Source of the DNA: Dactylosporangium vinaceum
Lineage (GTDB): Bacteria; Actinomycetota; Actinomycetes; Mycobacteriales; Micromonosporaceae
Assembly (NCBI RefSeq): GCF_019904175.1
Contig: NZ_CP061913.1
Location: 4,216,001 to 4,280,000, forward strand
DNA length: 64,000 bases
Direction of reading: 5' to 3'
Shown here one piece after another: positions 1 to 8,221 of the stretch. How positions within the stretch are numbered: the stretch's first letter is position 1; every line of letters begins with the position of its first letter. The position numbers and the translations under genes are program-made. The notes beneath the pieces were generated by a model. It was not told the DNA's origin, ran no database searches, and saw only the letters and a list, made by a program, of their open reading frames with translations.

Positions 1-1
1 G

Positions 2-628
2 CCGGACCTGGCCGCGGGGCCGGGCTCGGCGGGCGATCGGCTGCGACTGCTCGACCACGTCGCGGTGTGCCTCGAGGGCGGGACGATCGGCGAACACGCC
101 GAGTTCTACATCCGCGGGTTCGGGATGTCGCGGTACTCCTCGGAGTACGTCGACGTGGGCGAGAACGCGATGGACTCGATCGTGGTGCGCAGCGAGTCCG
201 GCGAGGTGACGTTCACCCTCGTCGCGCCGGACCCGGCCAAGGGCCGCGGCCAGCTCGACGCCTTCCTGAGCCGCAACAGCGGGCCCGGGGTGCAGCATCT
301 GGCATTCCTGGTCGAGGACATCATCGCGGCCGTGCACGATCTGGGCGAGCACGGGGTGCAGTTCCTGAGCACCCCGGACGCCTACTACGACCGGCTGGCC
401 GAGCGGTTCGCGGAGATGCGCGACGAGATCGGGTCGCTGCGCCGAGCGCAGGTCCTCGCCGACCGCGACGAGTGGGGATATCTGCTGCAGCTGTTCAGCC
501 GCTCGCCGTACGAGCGCAACACGCTGTTCTATGAGCTGATCCAGCGGCGCGGGTCACGCGGGTTCGGCAGCGCCAACATCAGGGCGCTCTACGAGGCCGT
601 CGAGCACGACCGCGAGGCCACGGGCTGA
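2..628 (+). CDS. hmaS: 4-hydroxymandelate synthase, C-terminal part (5' truncated by window edge)
   Basis: This is the second half of a non-heme Fe(II) enzyme of the 4-hydroxyphenylpyruvate dioxygenase fold. The frame is open from base 2, so the N-terminal barrel lies outside the window. The three expected iron ligands are visible: His in LLDHVA, His in GVQHLAF and Glu in LFYELIQR. The stretches AMDSIVV, GEVTFTLVAPD and FGSANIRALYEAVE resemble hydroxymandelate synthases more than HPPD; in particular, the Asn that HPPD carries in its INEPA motif is absent. HmaS turns 4-hydroxyphenylpyruvate into 4-hydroxymandelate, the first step to hydroxyphenylglycine for non-ribosomal peptides. The CmlA-type hydroxylase and StrR regulators nearby support that role. 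HPPD in tyrosine catabolism is the alternative. Confidence 0.82.
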   Translation, partial: PDLAAGPGSAGDRLRLLDHVAVCLEGGTIGEHAEFYIRGFGMSRYSSEYVDVGENAMDSIVVRSESGEVTFTLVAPDPAKGRGQLDAFLSRNSGPGVQHLAFLVEDIIAAVHDLGEHGVQFLSTPDAYYDRLAERFAEMRDEIGSLRRAQVLADRDEWGYLLQLFSRSPYERNTLFYELIQRRGSRGFGSANIRALYEAVEHDREATG

Positions 629-634
629 ACGGCC

Positions 635-662
635 GCCGGCCCGCTCGAGAGAGCGGGCCGGC
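635..662. terminator. Bidirectional hairpin terminator
   Basis: A perfect 12-bp inverted repeat (arms 635-646 and 651-662) with a GAGA tetraloop sits 7 nt after the hmaS stop and about 50 nt beyond the converging hydroxylase stop. It is very GC-rich and has no T-run, as is usual for actinomycete terminators. It could serve both strands. Confidence 0.75.
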
Positions 663-713
663 ATGAGGGCGACCTTGGCGGACGCCGCGGTAGCTCACGT
701 CCTCTGTGCGTGG

Positions 714-2318
714 TCAGTCCACTGCGGACCACGAGTGCTCGGCCCGGATGTACAGCAGCTCGGCCGGGACGCCGCGGCGGGCACAGCGCTCCACCAGCAG
801 GCGGCTCTGGCGGACCTGCTCGGAGTCGGGGTCGTACTCGGAGCCGGTCAGGTGCTTCAGCCACGGCTCCAGGCCCATCGCGTAGGCGAAGACCCGCTGC
901 GCGTTCATCCGCTGGGCCAGCAGATCGGCCTGAGCCGCGTCGGAGCCCTTGAGCCGGCGGCTCTCATTGTCGCGCCGTGCCGCCGGTCGCCGCAGCAGCG
1001 GCCCGTAGAGCCAGCTCAGCGGCGCGCCGACGCACTCCAGGCCGATGAACAGCGCGTCGAGCTGGCGGTAGGTGTCGCGGACGAGGTCGTACAGCCGCGG
1101 CTCCAGGGGCGTGATGTCGGTGGCGAACAGGAAGGTGCGGCCGGCCGCGCGGACCAGCGGCACCATCTTGGTGCGGATGTCCAGGTCGGCGTGTTCGCCC
1201 AGGAACGGCAGCGCGACCACCTCGACGTCCTCGGCCACGCGCACGGCGTCGAGCTCGCCGAGCTCCTGCACATTGCGGAAGCCCAGCACGCCCAGCATGG
1301 TCCGCAGGCTGGGGTCCTGCAGGGAGCCACCGGAGCTGCGCGGCACCAGGATCGTGTCGGTGCGCGAGCGCAGCTGGAGCAGCGTCTCCAGGGAGAAGTG
1401 GTCGGAGTGGAAGTGGCTGATGACCACGGCGTCCAGGCGGGCCGGCAGATCGGCGATGCTGAAGTGCTCGTGGCCGTCGTCCGCGTAGCCGATCAGCGGG
1501 TCGAGCAGGACCGCGGCGCCGGCGGTCTCGACGAGCACGGCGGCGTGGCCGAAGAACCGGGTCCGCACGCGGCCCGGCTCCACCGCGGCGGCCGGGCGCG
1601 GCGCGTCGTCGGTGAACAGCGCGGTGAAGTCGGGCAAGGTGTCGGGCTCGAGCTCGAGGCGCTCGGCGAGCTCGCGGGCGTCGACGGGATCGAGCCGGGC
1701 GGCGAACAGCGCGTCCCACAGCGGGGAGGAGAAGGGCCGGGCGACGTCGAGGCGGCCGGCGCGGGGCAGGACCGGGCTGCCGTAGACGAACGGCTGGTCC
1801 CGCTCCGGCGCCGCGGTGAACGACAGCACCTGGTGCTGGGCGTCGGAGGCGGTTCGCCGGTACAGCAGCGGCTCGAAGAACCGGCAGCCGGCCCGGTGCG
1901 CGTTGTCGTAGACCAGCTCGACACAGCCGCGCAGCGTATCGGGCAGCTGGGCGTACAGCGGCTCGAGGCTGCCGCCGGTCGCGTGCCGGTCGAGCAGCTC
2001 CTGCACCTGGTCGATGTCGTCGGCGAGCGCGAGGCGATCGCGGCCCTCGCGCAGGGTCGCCTCGAGCAGCGCAGTCACGCCCGCCGGGCCGGCCGGGCCG
2101 GGGTTGACGAACGGGCCGCCGTAGAACGCCGGGTTGGCCAGCGCCTCGGCGTGGCGCTCGGGCGCGTCGAGGTAGTTGCGCAGGATCGGCAGGATCCGCT
2201 CGCGGAGGTTCAGGGCGCCGGTGTGCGGCGCGATCAGGTACGGCCAGGCGTACCAGCGGTGGATCAGCGGCTGGGCCGCTGCCGACGGGCGCAGGTAGGT
2301 CTTCGGGCCCACGGTCAT
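714..2318 (-). CDS. CmlA-type di-iron beta-hydroxylase (metallo-beta-lactamase fold), 534 aa
   Basis: The length, an unusual N-terminal domain (residues 1 to about 245) and a C-terminal metallo-beta-lactamase domain fit the CmlA family, which beta-hydroxylates amino acids tethered to a carrier protein of an NRPS. The metal motif HFHSDH gives His302, His304, Asp306 and His307. Glu375 in FLGEHAD and Asp401 in FATDITP fall at the spacing expected for the CmlA di-iron site. Relatives in glycopeptide clusters hydroxylate tyrosine on an NRPS module. The start is ATG with GGAAGG upstream. It lies 31 nt after the sulfotransferase stop, so the two are probably co-transcribed. Family assignment is strong; the substrate residue is inferred. 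Confidence 0.8.
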   Translation of the reverse strand: MTVGPKTYLRPSAAAQPLIHRWYAWPYLIAPHTGALNLRERILPILRNYLDAPERHAEALANPAFYGGPFVNPGPAGPAGVTALLEATLREGRDRLALADDIDQVQELLDRHATGGSLEPLYAQLPDTLRGCVELVYDNAHRAGCRFFEPLLYRRTASDAQHQVLSFTAAPERDQPFVYGSPVLPRAGRLDVARPFSSPLWDALFAARLDPVDARELAERLELEPDTLPDFTALFTDDAPRPAAAVEPGRVRTRFFGHAAVLVETAGAAVLLDPLIGYADDGHEHFSIADLPARLDAVVISHFHSDHFSLETLLQLRSRTDTILVPRSSGGSLQDPSLRTMLGVLGFRNVQELGELDAVRVAEDVEVVALPFLGEHADLDIRTKMVPLVRAAGRTFLFATDITPLEPRLYDLVRDTYRQLDALFIGLECVGAPLSWLYGPLLRRPAARRDNESRRLKGSDAAQADLLAQRMNAQRVFAYAMGLEPWLKHLTGSEYDPDSEQVRQSRLLVERCARRGVPAELLYIRAEHSWSAVD

Positions 2319-2349
2319 TGTCGTTCGTCACCTTCCAGAGCGGACCGGG

Positions 2350-3327
2350 TCATTCGTAGCCGTACCGGGTCAGCACCTCGCCGAAGCGCTCGTCGGCCAG
2401 CCGCCGGTGCTCGGCGGTGAAGACGTCGCGCCAGGCGCCGATCTGCCCCTGAAAAAACGAGAAGGCGCCCGGGTTGTACAGCGTGTCGACGATGTCCTCC
2501 GGGGTGCGCTCGTCGGCGCCGAGGAAGTCGCTGAGGCGCTTGACCGCGCGGACCTGTACCTCGCGCGAGCCGCCGCCGTTGGGCCCGACGAGCTCCTCGA
2601 ACGAGGTGGCGCAGACGTCGGGGTGGTGCAGCAGCCACGCCATGCGCCGGTAGTCGCCGTCCTGGCACGGGAACGAGTCGTCCTTCAGCGCGTACGTCAG
2701 GCGCTGCTCCAGCGACGGCATGGACAGCAGGATGCGGCTGAACGCCGAGAGGTTCCGGAAGGCGCTGAGCCCCCGCCCCGTCTCCCCGCACAGGAAGTTC
2801 ACGAGCGAGAGCATGGTGTCGCGGGGATCGCGGTAGTTGAAGATGATCCGCGGCTCGCCGGTCTCGGCCCACTCGTGCAGGAAATTGGCATCGATGCGTT
2901 TGACGTCGAACTCGTGCAGCATCCAGCACACCCCCTCGGGGGTGTCGGCGAACCGCGAGCCGGCACTGCGGCGCACGGCGTCGGCGACGAGGGAGCTGTT
3001 GACCAGCTCCGTGCCGTACAGGTTGACCAGGGGAATGCCGAGACGCTGCTGCCATGACCACGCCAGCGCCTCCCACGCCTGGTCGGTGGCGGCGAGGAAC
3101 TGCGGCTCCGGCAGGCCCGCCAGCGCCGCCGCCCGCTCAGGCCCGTGCACGAGGCCGGCGATGCGCACGCGGGTCGCGGAGTCGAGCACCGGCCGGCAGT
3201 CGGGCGTCACCCGGACGTGGCCGTACACGCCGTAGCCCAGCGCCAGCATCAGCTCCTTGACCAGATGGGTCCCCGACTTCATCAGCGAGATCACGATCAC
3301 CCGGCTCGCGCGGCCGCTCGTTGGCAT
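2350..3327 (-). CDS. PAPS-dependent sulfotransferase
   Basis: A 325-aa cytosolic sulfotransferase that would move the sulfonate of PAPS onto a hydroxyl or phenol. The 5'-phosphosulfate loop is at residues 13-22 (ISLMKSGTHL). The 3'-phosphate motif is near residue 190 (NYRDPRDTMLS). The C-terminal part carries the usual FRRG-like substitute (YNPGAFSFF, residues about 288-296). It is the first gene of a minus-strand pair with the CmlA-type hydroxylase and is divergent from the ABC exporter. An StrR-like operator lies in the shared upstream region. The context suggests sulfation of the peptide product, known for some glycopeptides, but the acceptor is unknown. Confidence 0.8.
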   Translation of the reverse strand: MPTSGRASRVIVISLMKSGTHLVKELMLALGYGVYGHVRVTPDCRPVLDSATRVRIAGLVHGPERAAALAGLPEPQFLAATDQAWEALAWSWQQRLGIPLVNLYGTELVNSSLVADAVRRSAGSRFADTPEGVCWMLHEFDVKRIDANFLHEWAETGEPRIIFNYRDPRDTMLSLVNFLCGETGRGLSAFRNLSAFSRILLSMPSLEQRLTYALKDDSFPCQDGDYRRMAWLLHHPDVCATSFEELVGPNGGGSREVQVRAVKRLSDFLGADERTPEDIVDTLYNPGAFSFFQGQIGAWRDVFTAEHRRLADERFGEVLTRYGYE

Positions 3328-3441
3328 CGTCAGCTGGCTCCTATTCGGTGCTCGTTGGGCCGGTCGCCGCTCCGTCGGGCGTGGCCATCCTCACCTCAGG
3401 CCGGAAGAGCAGTCAACGACGGCGCAGCCATACACCGGGCC

Positions 3442-3471
3442 GTTCGACTGCTGCTCCCGACGCAGTCGAAC
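3442..3471. promoter_or_regulatory. Candidate StrR-type operator
   Basis: GTTCGACTGC (3442-3451) and GCAGTCGAAC (3462-3471) form a perfect 10-bp inverted repeat around 10 nt. StrR-family activators are known to bind GTTCGActG-N11-CagTCGAAC-like sites; the spacing here is N12 by that convention. It lies in the 247-bp divergent region between the sulfotransferase and the exporter ATPase, 104 nt before the latter. Both StrR-like regulators are a few kb away. Confidence 0.72.
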
Positions 3472-3574
3472 GTCGCGGCGCGCCGAAAAACGTCCGACGA
3501 AGGCGCGAACCGTTCGGGTCGCCCACGCAATAGAGAGTCGAGGAAGACGGTCAGGTCACGGAGGTACAGCGATC

Positions 3575-4282
3575 TTGAACGAGGAGTCTGTGCTCGTCAC
3601 CCGTTCACTGCACAAGGACTTCGGCGCCGCACCGGCCCTGGTGCACGCGGTCAACGGCGTCGATCTGCAGGTGCGGCGGGGAGAGACGGTCGCCGTGATG
3701 GGGCCCAGCGGCTGCGGCAAGTCGACGCTGCTGCACCTGCTCGGCGGCCTGGAGCGGCCGTCGGCCGGCGCGGTGGACGTCGCCGGACAGCCGTTCGACC
3801 GGATGAGCGAGAAGCAGCTGGCGCGGGCGCGGCGGGCCACCGTCGGCTTCGTCTTCCAGGCGTTCCATCTCATGGACGAGCTCACCGCGGTGGAGAACGT
3901 CGAGCTGCCGGCACTCGTCGCCGGCGTCGCGCCGAAGACGGCACGGGCGCGGGCCACGGCGCTGCTCGAGCAGGTGGGCCTGGCCGGCCGGGCCACCTTC
4001 CTGCCCGCCGCGCTGTCCGGCGGGCAGAAGCAGCGCGTCGGGGTGGCCCGCTCGCTCGTCAACGAGCCGACCGTGGTGCTCGCCGACGAGCCGACCGGCA
4101 ATCTCGACACGGCGGCGACCGAGGACGTGCTCCGGCTCTTCGGCCGGCTGCGCGACGCGGGCCAGACGCTGATCCTGGTCACCCACGACCAGCGCATCGG
4201 CGACGCCGCGGACCGGCTCATCAGCATGCGGGACGGCGTGTTCGTCGGCGACACCCGCCCGCCGGCCGGACGCGAGGCGTAG
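3575..4282 (+). CDS. ABC exporter ATP-binding protein (LolD/MacB type)
   Basis: An ABC ATPase of about 235 aa powering the permease encoded 3 nt downstream. Walker A is GPSGCGKST, the signature is LSGGQKQR, Walker B is VVLADEPTGNLD, and the switch His is in LVTHDQ. FVFQAFHLMDELTAVENVELP around the Q-loop is typical of MacB/LolD proteins. The start is probably the TTG at 3575, with GGAGG ten nt upstream. The GTG at 3590, with GAGGAG directly before it, is a real alternative. The open frame runs further upstream to 3257, but that part overlaps the operator and lacks ABC similarity. It probably exports or gives immunity to the peptide product. Confidence 0.88.
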   Translation: MNEESVLVTRSLHKDFGAAPALVHAVNGVDLQVRRGETVAVMGPSGCGKSTLLHLLGGLERPSAGAVDVAGQPFDRMSEKQLARARRATVGFVFQAFHLMDELTAVENVELPALVAGVAPKTARARATALLEQVGLAGRATFLPAALSGGQKQRVGVARSLVNEPTVVLADEPTGNLDTAATEDVLRLFGRLRDAGQTLILVTHDQRIGDAADRLISMRDGVFVGDTRPPAGREA

Positions 4283-4285
4283 GGC

Positions 4286-6109
4286 GTGGGCCGCCTGCTG
4301 CTCGTCGCCCGCCTCGCGGCGCGCGACGTCAAGCGCCACCCCAGCCAGGCCCTGCTCGTCCTGATCGTGATCGTGGTCGCGACCGGCTCGCTGGGCGTGG
4401 GCCTGACGCTCGGCAACATCACCGACCGGCCCTACGAGCAGACCCGGGCCGCGACCGCGGGGCCCGACGTGCTCGCCGAGATCGTCACGCCGCCGGCGGC
4501 CCGCGGCCGCCCGGCGAACCTCGGCCCGCTCAACGCGCTGAGCACCGCGCCGGGCGTGGTCGGGCACGGCGGGCCGTACCGGGTGATCCAGGCCCCAGTG
4601 CAGGCGGGCGGGCGGCAGGCGACGGCCCTCACGCAGGGCCGCGGCACCGCCCCGGCCGCGATCGACCAGCCGTACGTCACCGACGGCGCCTGGGTCACCG
4701 GGGGCGGCGTGGTGGTCGAGCGAGCCTTCGCCACCGCGCTGGGCGTGCGCGTCGGCGACGCCATCACCATCGGCGGTCGCCCGCTGCGCGTCGCCGGGAT
4801 CGCGGTGTCGGCCTCCATCCCGCCGTACCCCAGCACCTACGACGTCGGCTGGAGCGCCGAGAGCGCCACCCCCGGCGCCGTCACCCCGGGCTTCGTCTGG
4901 GTGTCCGACGCCGACCTCGACGGCCTGATCTCGCCGGAGCGCGGCGTCGCGTACTTCCTCGACCTCAGGCTCGCCGACCCGGCGCAGGCCGACGCGTTCG
5001 CCGCCGCGCACAGCCCGGGCCCGGGCCTGATCGACGCCGCCACGCCGCGACTGTCCTCCTGGCAGCAGATCCGCGACTGGGACAACCTCACGATCGAGAA
5101 CGTCCAGCAGGCCTCCGGCATCGGCGGCACCCTGCTCGGGCTGCTGGCGATCACCAGCATCGTCGTGCTCGTCGGCGGCCGGATGGCCGAGCAGCGCCGC
5201 CGCGTCGGGCTGCTCAAGGCCGTCGGCGCCACGCCCCTGCTGATCGCCGCCGTGCTGCTGGCCGAGCAGCTGGTCATCGCGGTGGTGGCCGCGGCGCTCG
5301 GGCTGTTTGCCGCGCGGCTCGTCGCGCCGCTGCTGACCTCCGCCGGCGACGGCCTGCTGGGCACCGCCGGCTCGCCGGAGATCACCGCGCGGATGGTCGT
5401 GATCGTCGCGGCCGCTGCGCTCGGCATCGCCGCCGCGGCCACGCTCGTCCCCGCGCTCGGCGCCGCCCGCTCCAGCACCGTCGCCGCGCTGAACAACGCG
5501 CCCCGGGCGCCGCGGCGCAGCACCCGCGTGGTCAACGCGTCGGCCGGGCTGCCGGTCGCCCTGCTCTTCGGGCTGCGGCTGGCCACCCGGCGGCCGCGCC
5601 GGAGCATCCTCAACGCAGTCGGATTCCTCATCACGATCGCCGGCATCGTCATCATGCTGTGCGTGTCGACCTTCTACACGCGGGTCTTCACCTCGGCCAG
5701 CACCCTGGACAACCCTCGGGTCGACCGCATCCACCAGCTCATCGTGGCCCTCGCCGTGATGGTGGCGATCCTGGCCGTCGTCAACACCGTGTTCATCGCC
5801 TGGACGGCGGTCCTGGACTCCAGGCACAGCTCGGCGCTGATCCGCGCGCTGGGCGCGACCTCGGGGCAGGCGGCGCTCGGCCTGTGCGTGGCCCAGCTGG
5901 TGCCGGCCATGATCGGCACGGTCGTCGGCATCCCGGCCGGGATCTTCGCGCACCAGGCCCTGCGCCACGGCGACCTGGTGGTGCCCTTCTGGTGGATGCT
6001 CGTCGCCGTCGTGCTCGGCGCCCTCGTCGTCGTCAACGTGCTGGCCGGGCTGTCCGCGCAGGCCAGCCGGCGGGTGTCGATCGTGCAGAACCTGCAGGCG
6101 GCCGCTTGA
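4286..6109 (+). CDS. ABC exporter permease with two FtsX domains
   Basis: A 607-aa integral membrane partner of the preceding ATPase, with a GTG start 3 nt after its stop. It begins with a cytoplasmic RDVKRHPSQ segment and a first transmembrane helix (residues about 23-43). A large extracytoplasmic domain follows, then an FtsX-like three-helix block (about 270-400), a linker, and a second FtsX block with a helix near 450 and three at about 485-590. This duplicated architecture fits MacB-like exporters that push substrates out from the outer leaflet. Alternative roles include self-resistance. The next gene on the strand is the first StrR-like regulator, 65 nt away. Confidence 0.87.
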   Translation: MGRLLLVARLAARDVKRHPSQALLVLIVIVVATGSLGVGLTLGNITDRPYEQTRAATAGPDVLAEIVTPPAARGRPANLGPLNALSTAPGVVGHGGPYRVIQAPVQAGGRQATALTQGRGTAPAAIDQPYVTDGAWVTGGGVVVERAFATALGVRVGDAITIGGRPLRVAGIAVSASIPPYPSTYDVGWSAESATPGAVTPGFVWVSDADLDGLISPERGVAYFLDLRLADPAQADAFAAAHSPGPGLIDAATPRLSSWQQIRDWDNLTIENVQQASGIGGTLLGLLAITSIVVLVGGRMAEQRRRVGLLKAVGATPLLIAAVLLAEQLVIAVVAAALGLFAARLVAPLLTSAGDGLLGTAGSPEITARMVVIVAAAALGIAAAATLVPALGAARSSTVAALNNAPRAPRRSTRVVNASAGLPVALLFGLRLATRRPRRSILNAVGFLITIAGIVIMLCVSTFYTRVFTSASTLDNPRVDRIHQLIVALAVMVAILAVVNTVFIAWTAVLDSRHSSALIRALGATSGQAALGLCVAQLVPAMIGTVVGIPAGIFAHQALRHGDLVVPFWWMLVAVVLGALVVVNVLAGLSAQASRRVSIVQNLQAAA

Positions 6110-6174
6110 GGCCCTGAACGAACGCCGAGCAACGAACCGACTGGCCGAACACCGCGCTACTGGGGGAGTCGACG

Positions 6175-7185
6175 ATGGATGTACAACCAGGTGCGAACGA
6201 GTTGTCCGGTGCGGAGGGCCGATGGCTGCCCGCCGCCGACGTGGACAGCCGGCGAGTACCGACCAGCCTGCTGTTACCGGCCGACTCGCCGCGGCTGAGC
6301 GGCGAGGACGAGGAGCACGCCCGGATGCTCGCCGAACTCGAGGTGCCGCTGCCGCCGATCATCGTGCACCGCTCGACGATGCGTGTCATCGACGGCATGC
6401 ACCGGCTGCGCGCGGCCGCCCTACGCGGCGACGAGACAATCGAGGTCCGCTTCTTCGACGGCACCGACTCGGCCGCCTTCCTGCTCGCTGTCCAGTCGAA
6501 CATCGAGCACGGCCGGCCGCTGTCGCCGGCGGACCGGCACGCCGCGGCCGAGCGCATCGTGGCCACGCACAGCAGCTGGTCCGACCGGGCGATCGCGGCG
6601 GCGGCCGGCCTCGGCACGCGGACGGTCGCCGAGATCCGCCGGCAGCTCGCCGACGCCACCCGCGGGCCGGGCGCACCGCGGGCCCGCCAGGGACGCGACG
6701 GGCGCTGGCGGCCGATCAACCCCGCCGACGGGCGGCACAAGGCGGAGAACATCCTGCGGGCCGAGCCGAGCACCTCGATGCGGGAGGTGGCCCGCCGCGC
6801 CGGGATCTCGCCCGCCACGGCGCTCGACGTGCGCAACCGGCTGCGCGCCGGTGCGGACCCGGTGCAGCCAGGCCGACCGGGCGACCGGCCCGCGGCGCAG
6901 GCCGAGCCGCCGCTGCCGCAGCCAGCGGAGCGGGCGCTCGACGACGAGTTCGAGGCTATGCTGCGCGGGCTGGCCAACGACCCGTCGCTGCGCTTCTCCG
7001 AGTCCGGGCGCGACATCGTGCGCTGGATGCTGACCCGCCTGGTGCGGCCCAGCGAGTGGCAGGACCTCGCCGACATCGTGCCGAGCCACTGCCGGTACAT
7101 CCTCGTCACGATCGCCTCGCAGTGCGCCGACGAGTGGCGGCATTTCGCCGACACCCTCGAGCAGCGGGTGCAGGCGTCGGCCTGA
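6175..7185 (+). CDS. StrR-family (ParB-like) cluster activator, copy 1
   Basis: A 336-aa cytosolic DNA-binding regulator. Residues about 60-130 form a ParB-like domain (VHRSTMRVIDGMHRLRAA, then FFDG and N-x-x-HGRPL). A helix-turn-helix follows (DRAIAAAAGLGTRTVAEIRR), then a second putative helix-turn-helix (MREVARRAGISPATALDVRN), and a C-terminal domain (LRFSESGRDIVRWMLTRL). This is the layout of StrR, Bbr and Tei15-type pathway activators of aminoglycoside and glycopeptide clusters. The start is ATG with GGGGGAG upstream. It faces its paralogue tail-to-tail (19 nt apart). It probably activates the peptide cluster through the operator at 3442-3471. Confidence 0.85.
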   Translation: MDVQPGANELSGAEGRWLPAADVDSRRVPTSLLLPADSPRLSGEDEEHARMLAELEVPLPPIIVHRSTMRVIDGMHRLRAAALRGDETIEVRFFDGTDSAAFLLAVQSNIEHGRPLSPADRHAAAERIVATHSSWSDRAIAAAAGLGTRTVAEIRRQLADATRGPGAPRARQGRDGRWRPINPADGRHKAENILRAEPSTSMREVARRAGISPATALDVRNRLRAGADPVQPGRPGDRPAAQAEPPLPQPAERALDDEFEAMLRGLANDPSLRFSESGRDIVRWMLTRLVRPSEWQDLADIVPSHCRYILVTIASQCADEWRHFADTLEQRVQASA

Positions 7186-7204
7186 GGTCCTCCGGCGCGG
7201 CGCC

Positions 7205-8221
7205 TCAGCTGTCCGAGGTGCCGCGCTGGAGGTCGTCGGCAATCTGGCGCCACTCGTCGGCGCACTGCCGGGCGATGCGGGTCATGATGTACGCGCTGTG
7301 GATCGGCACCTTGTCGGAGACTCGGTCGAACTCGGTGGGGTAGGCGACCCGGGTTCGCATCCAGCGCAGCAGCTTGCGGCCAGTCTCGGAGAAGCGCAGC
7401 GACGGGTCGCTGGCCAGGCCCTGCATCATCGCGTCGAGGTCGGCGCGCGGCGCCGTCTCCGGCGCGGGCGTCGGCTGCCGCGGCACGTTGCGCCGGGCCG
7501 GTTTGCGCGGCGCGGGCACCGGGTCCTCGCCGCGGCGCAGCCGGCTGCGCACGTCCTGCGCGGTGGACAGCGAGACGCCGGCGTCCTTGGCGACGCTGCG
7601 TAGCGACGCGTCCGGATCGGTGTTGATGATCTCCGCCGCGCGCAGCCGGCCCTGCGCGAAGTCGGTCGGGCGGATTCGCCCGTCGCGGCCGATCCGCGCG
7701 GTGGTCGGCCGGCCGGCCCGCTCCGCCTCGCTCTGGCGGCGCACCTGCGCGACGAGCCGCGAGCTCAGGCCGGTCGCCGCGGCGATCGCGCGGTCGGCCC
7801 ACTCCGGGTGCGATTCGATGATGCGCTGCGCGGCGGCCGTGCGGTCCTCAAGGGCGAGCGGCCGGCCGTGGCTGATGTTCAGCCTGACCGCCAGGACGAA
7901 CGCATCGGCCTCGGAGCCGTCGAAGAACAGAACCTCGATCACCGCCTCACCGCGCAGCCGGGCCGCGGCGAGGCGGTGCATGCCGTCGATGACACGCATG
8001 GTGCCGCGGTGCACGAGGATCGGCGGCAGCCGGGCCTCGACGCTGGCGAGCAGCCTGATGTGGGCGGCGTCCTCGCCGTTGACGCGCGGTGAGTCGGCGC
8101 CGCGCAGGTCGGCGACGGGAACCCGGCAGACGGCCGGATCGGTGCGGAACCGCTCGCCGTCGGGCCCGGTCTCGGCGGCGTCGAACTGCGGGCGCGCAGA
8201 ATCGTCAGGAACAGGCTGCAT
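7205..8221 (-). CDS. StrR-family (ParB-like) cluster activator, copy 2
   Basis: A 338-aa paralogue of the regulator at 6175, with the same domain order: ParB-like domain with VHRGTMRVIDGMHRLAA, FFDGSEADAF, ISHGRPLALEDR, the HTH DRAIAAATGLSSRLVAQVRR, and the C-terminal block LRFSETGRKLLRWMRTR. The two clearly share ancestry but differ across their length, so the duplication is not recent. ATG at 8221 is preferred because GGGGG lies 7 nt upstream; a GTG directly before it (8224) is possible. Two activators may respond to different signals or bind as a mixed pair. Confidence 0.85.
   Translation of the reverse strand: MQPVPDDSARPQFDAAETGPDGERFRTDPAVCRVPVADLRGADSPRVNGEDAAHIRLLASVEARLPPILVHRGTMRVIDGMHRLAAARLRGEAVIEVLFFDGSEADAFVLAVRLNISHGRPLALEDRTAAAQRIIESHPEWADRAIAAATGLSSRLVAQVRRQSEAERAGRPTTARIGRDGRIRPTDFAQGRLRAAEIINTDPDASLRSVAKDAGVSLSTAQDVRSRLRRGEDPVPAPRKPARRNVPRQPTPAPETAPRADLDAMMQGLASDPSLRFSETGRKLLRWMRTRVAYPTEFDRVSDKVPIHSAYIMTRIARQCADEWRQIADDLQRGTSDS

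Noticed and set aside
3145-6117. A 990-codon plus-strand frame through the ABC exporter
   Set aside because: It is Arg/Pro/Gly-rich, out of frame with the ATPase and permease motifs, and is a GC-bias shadow.
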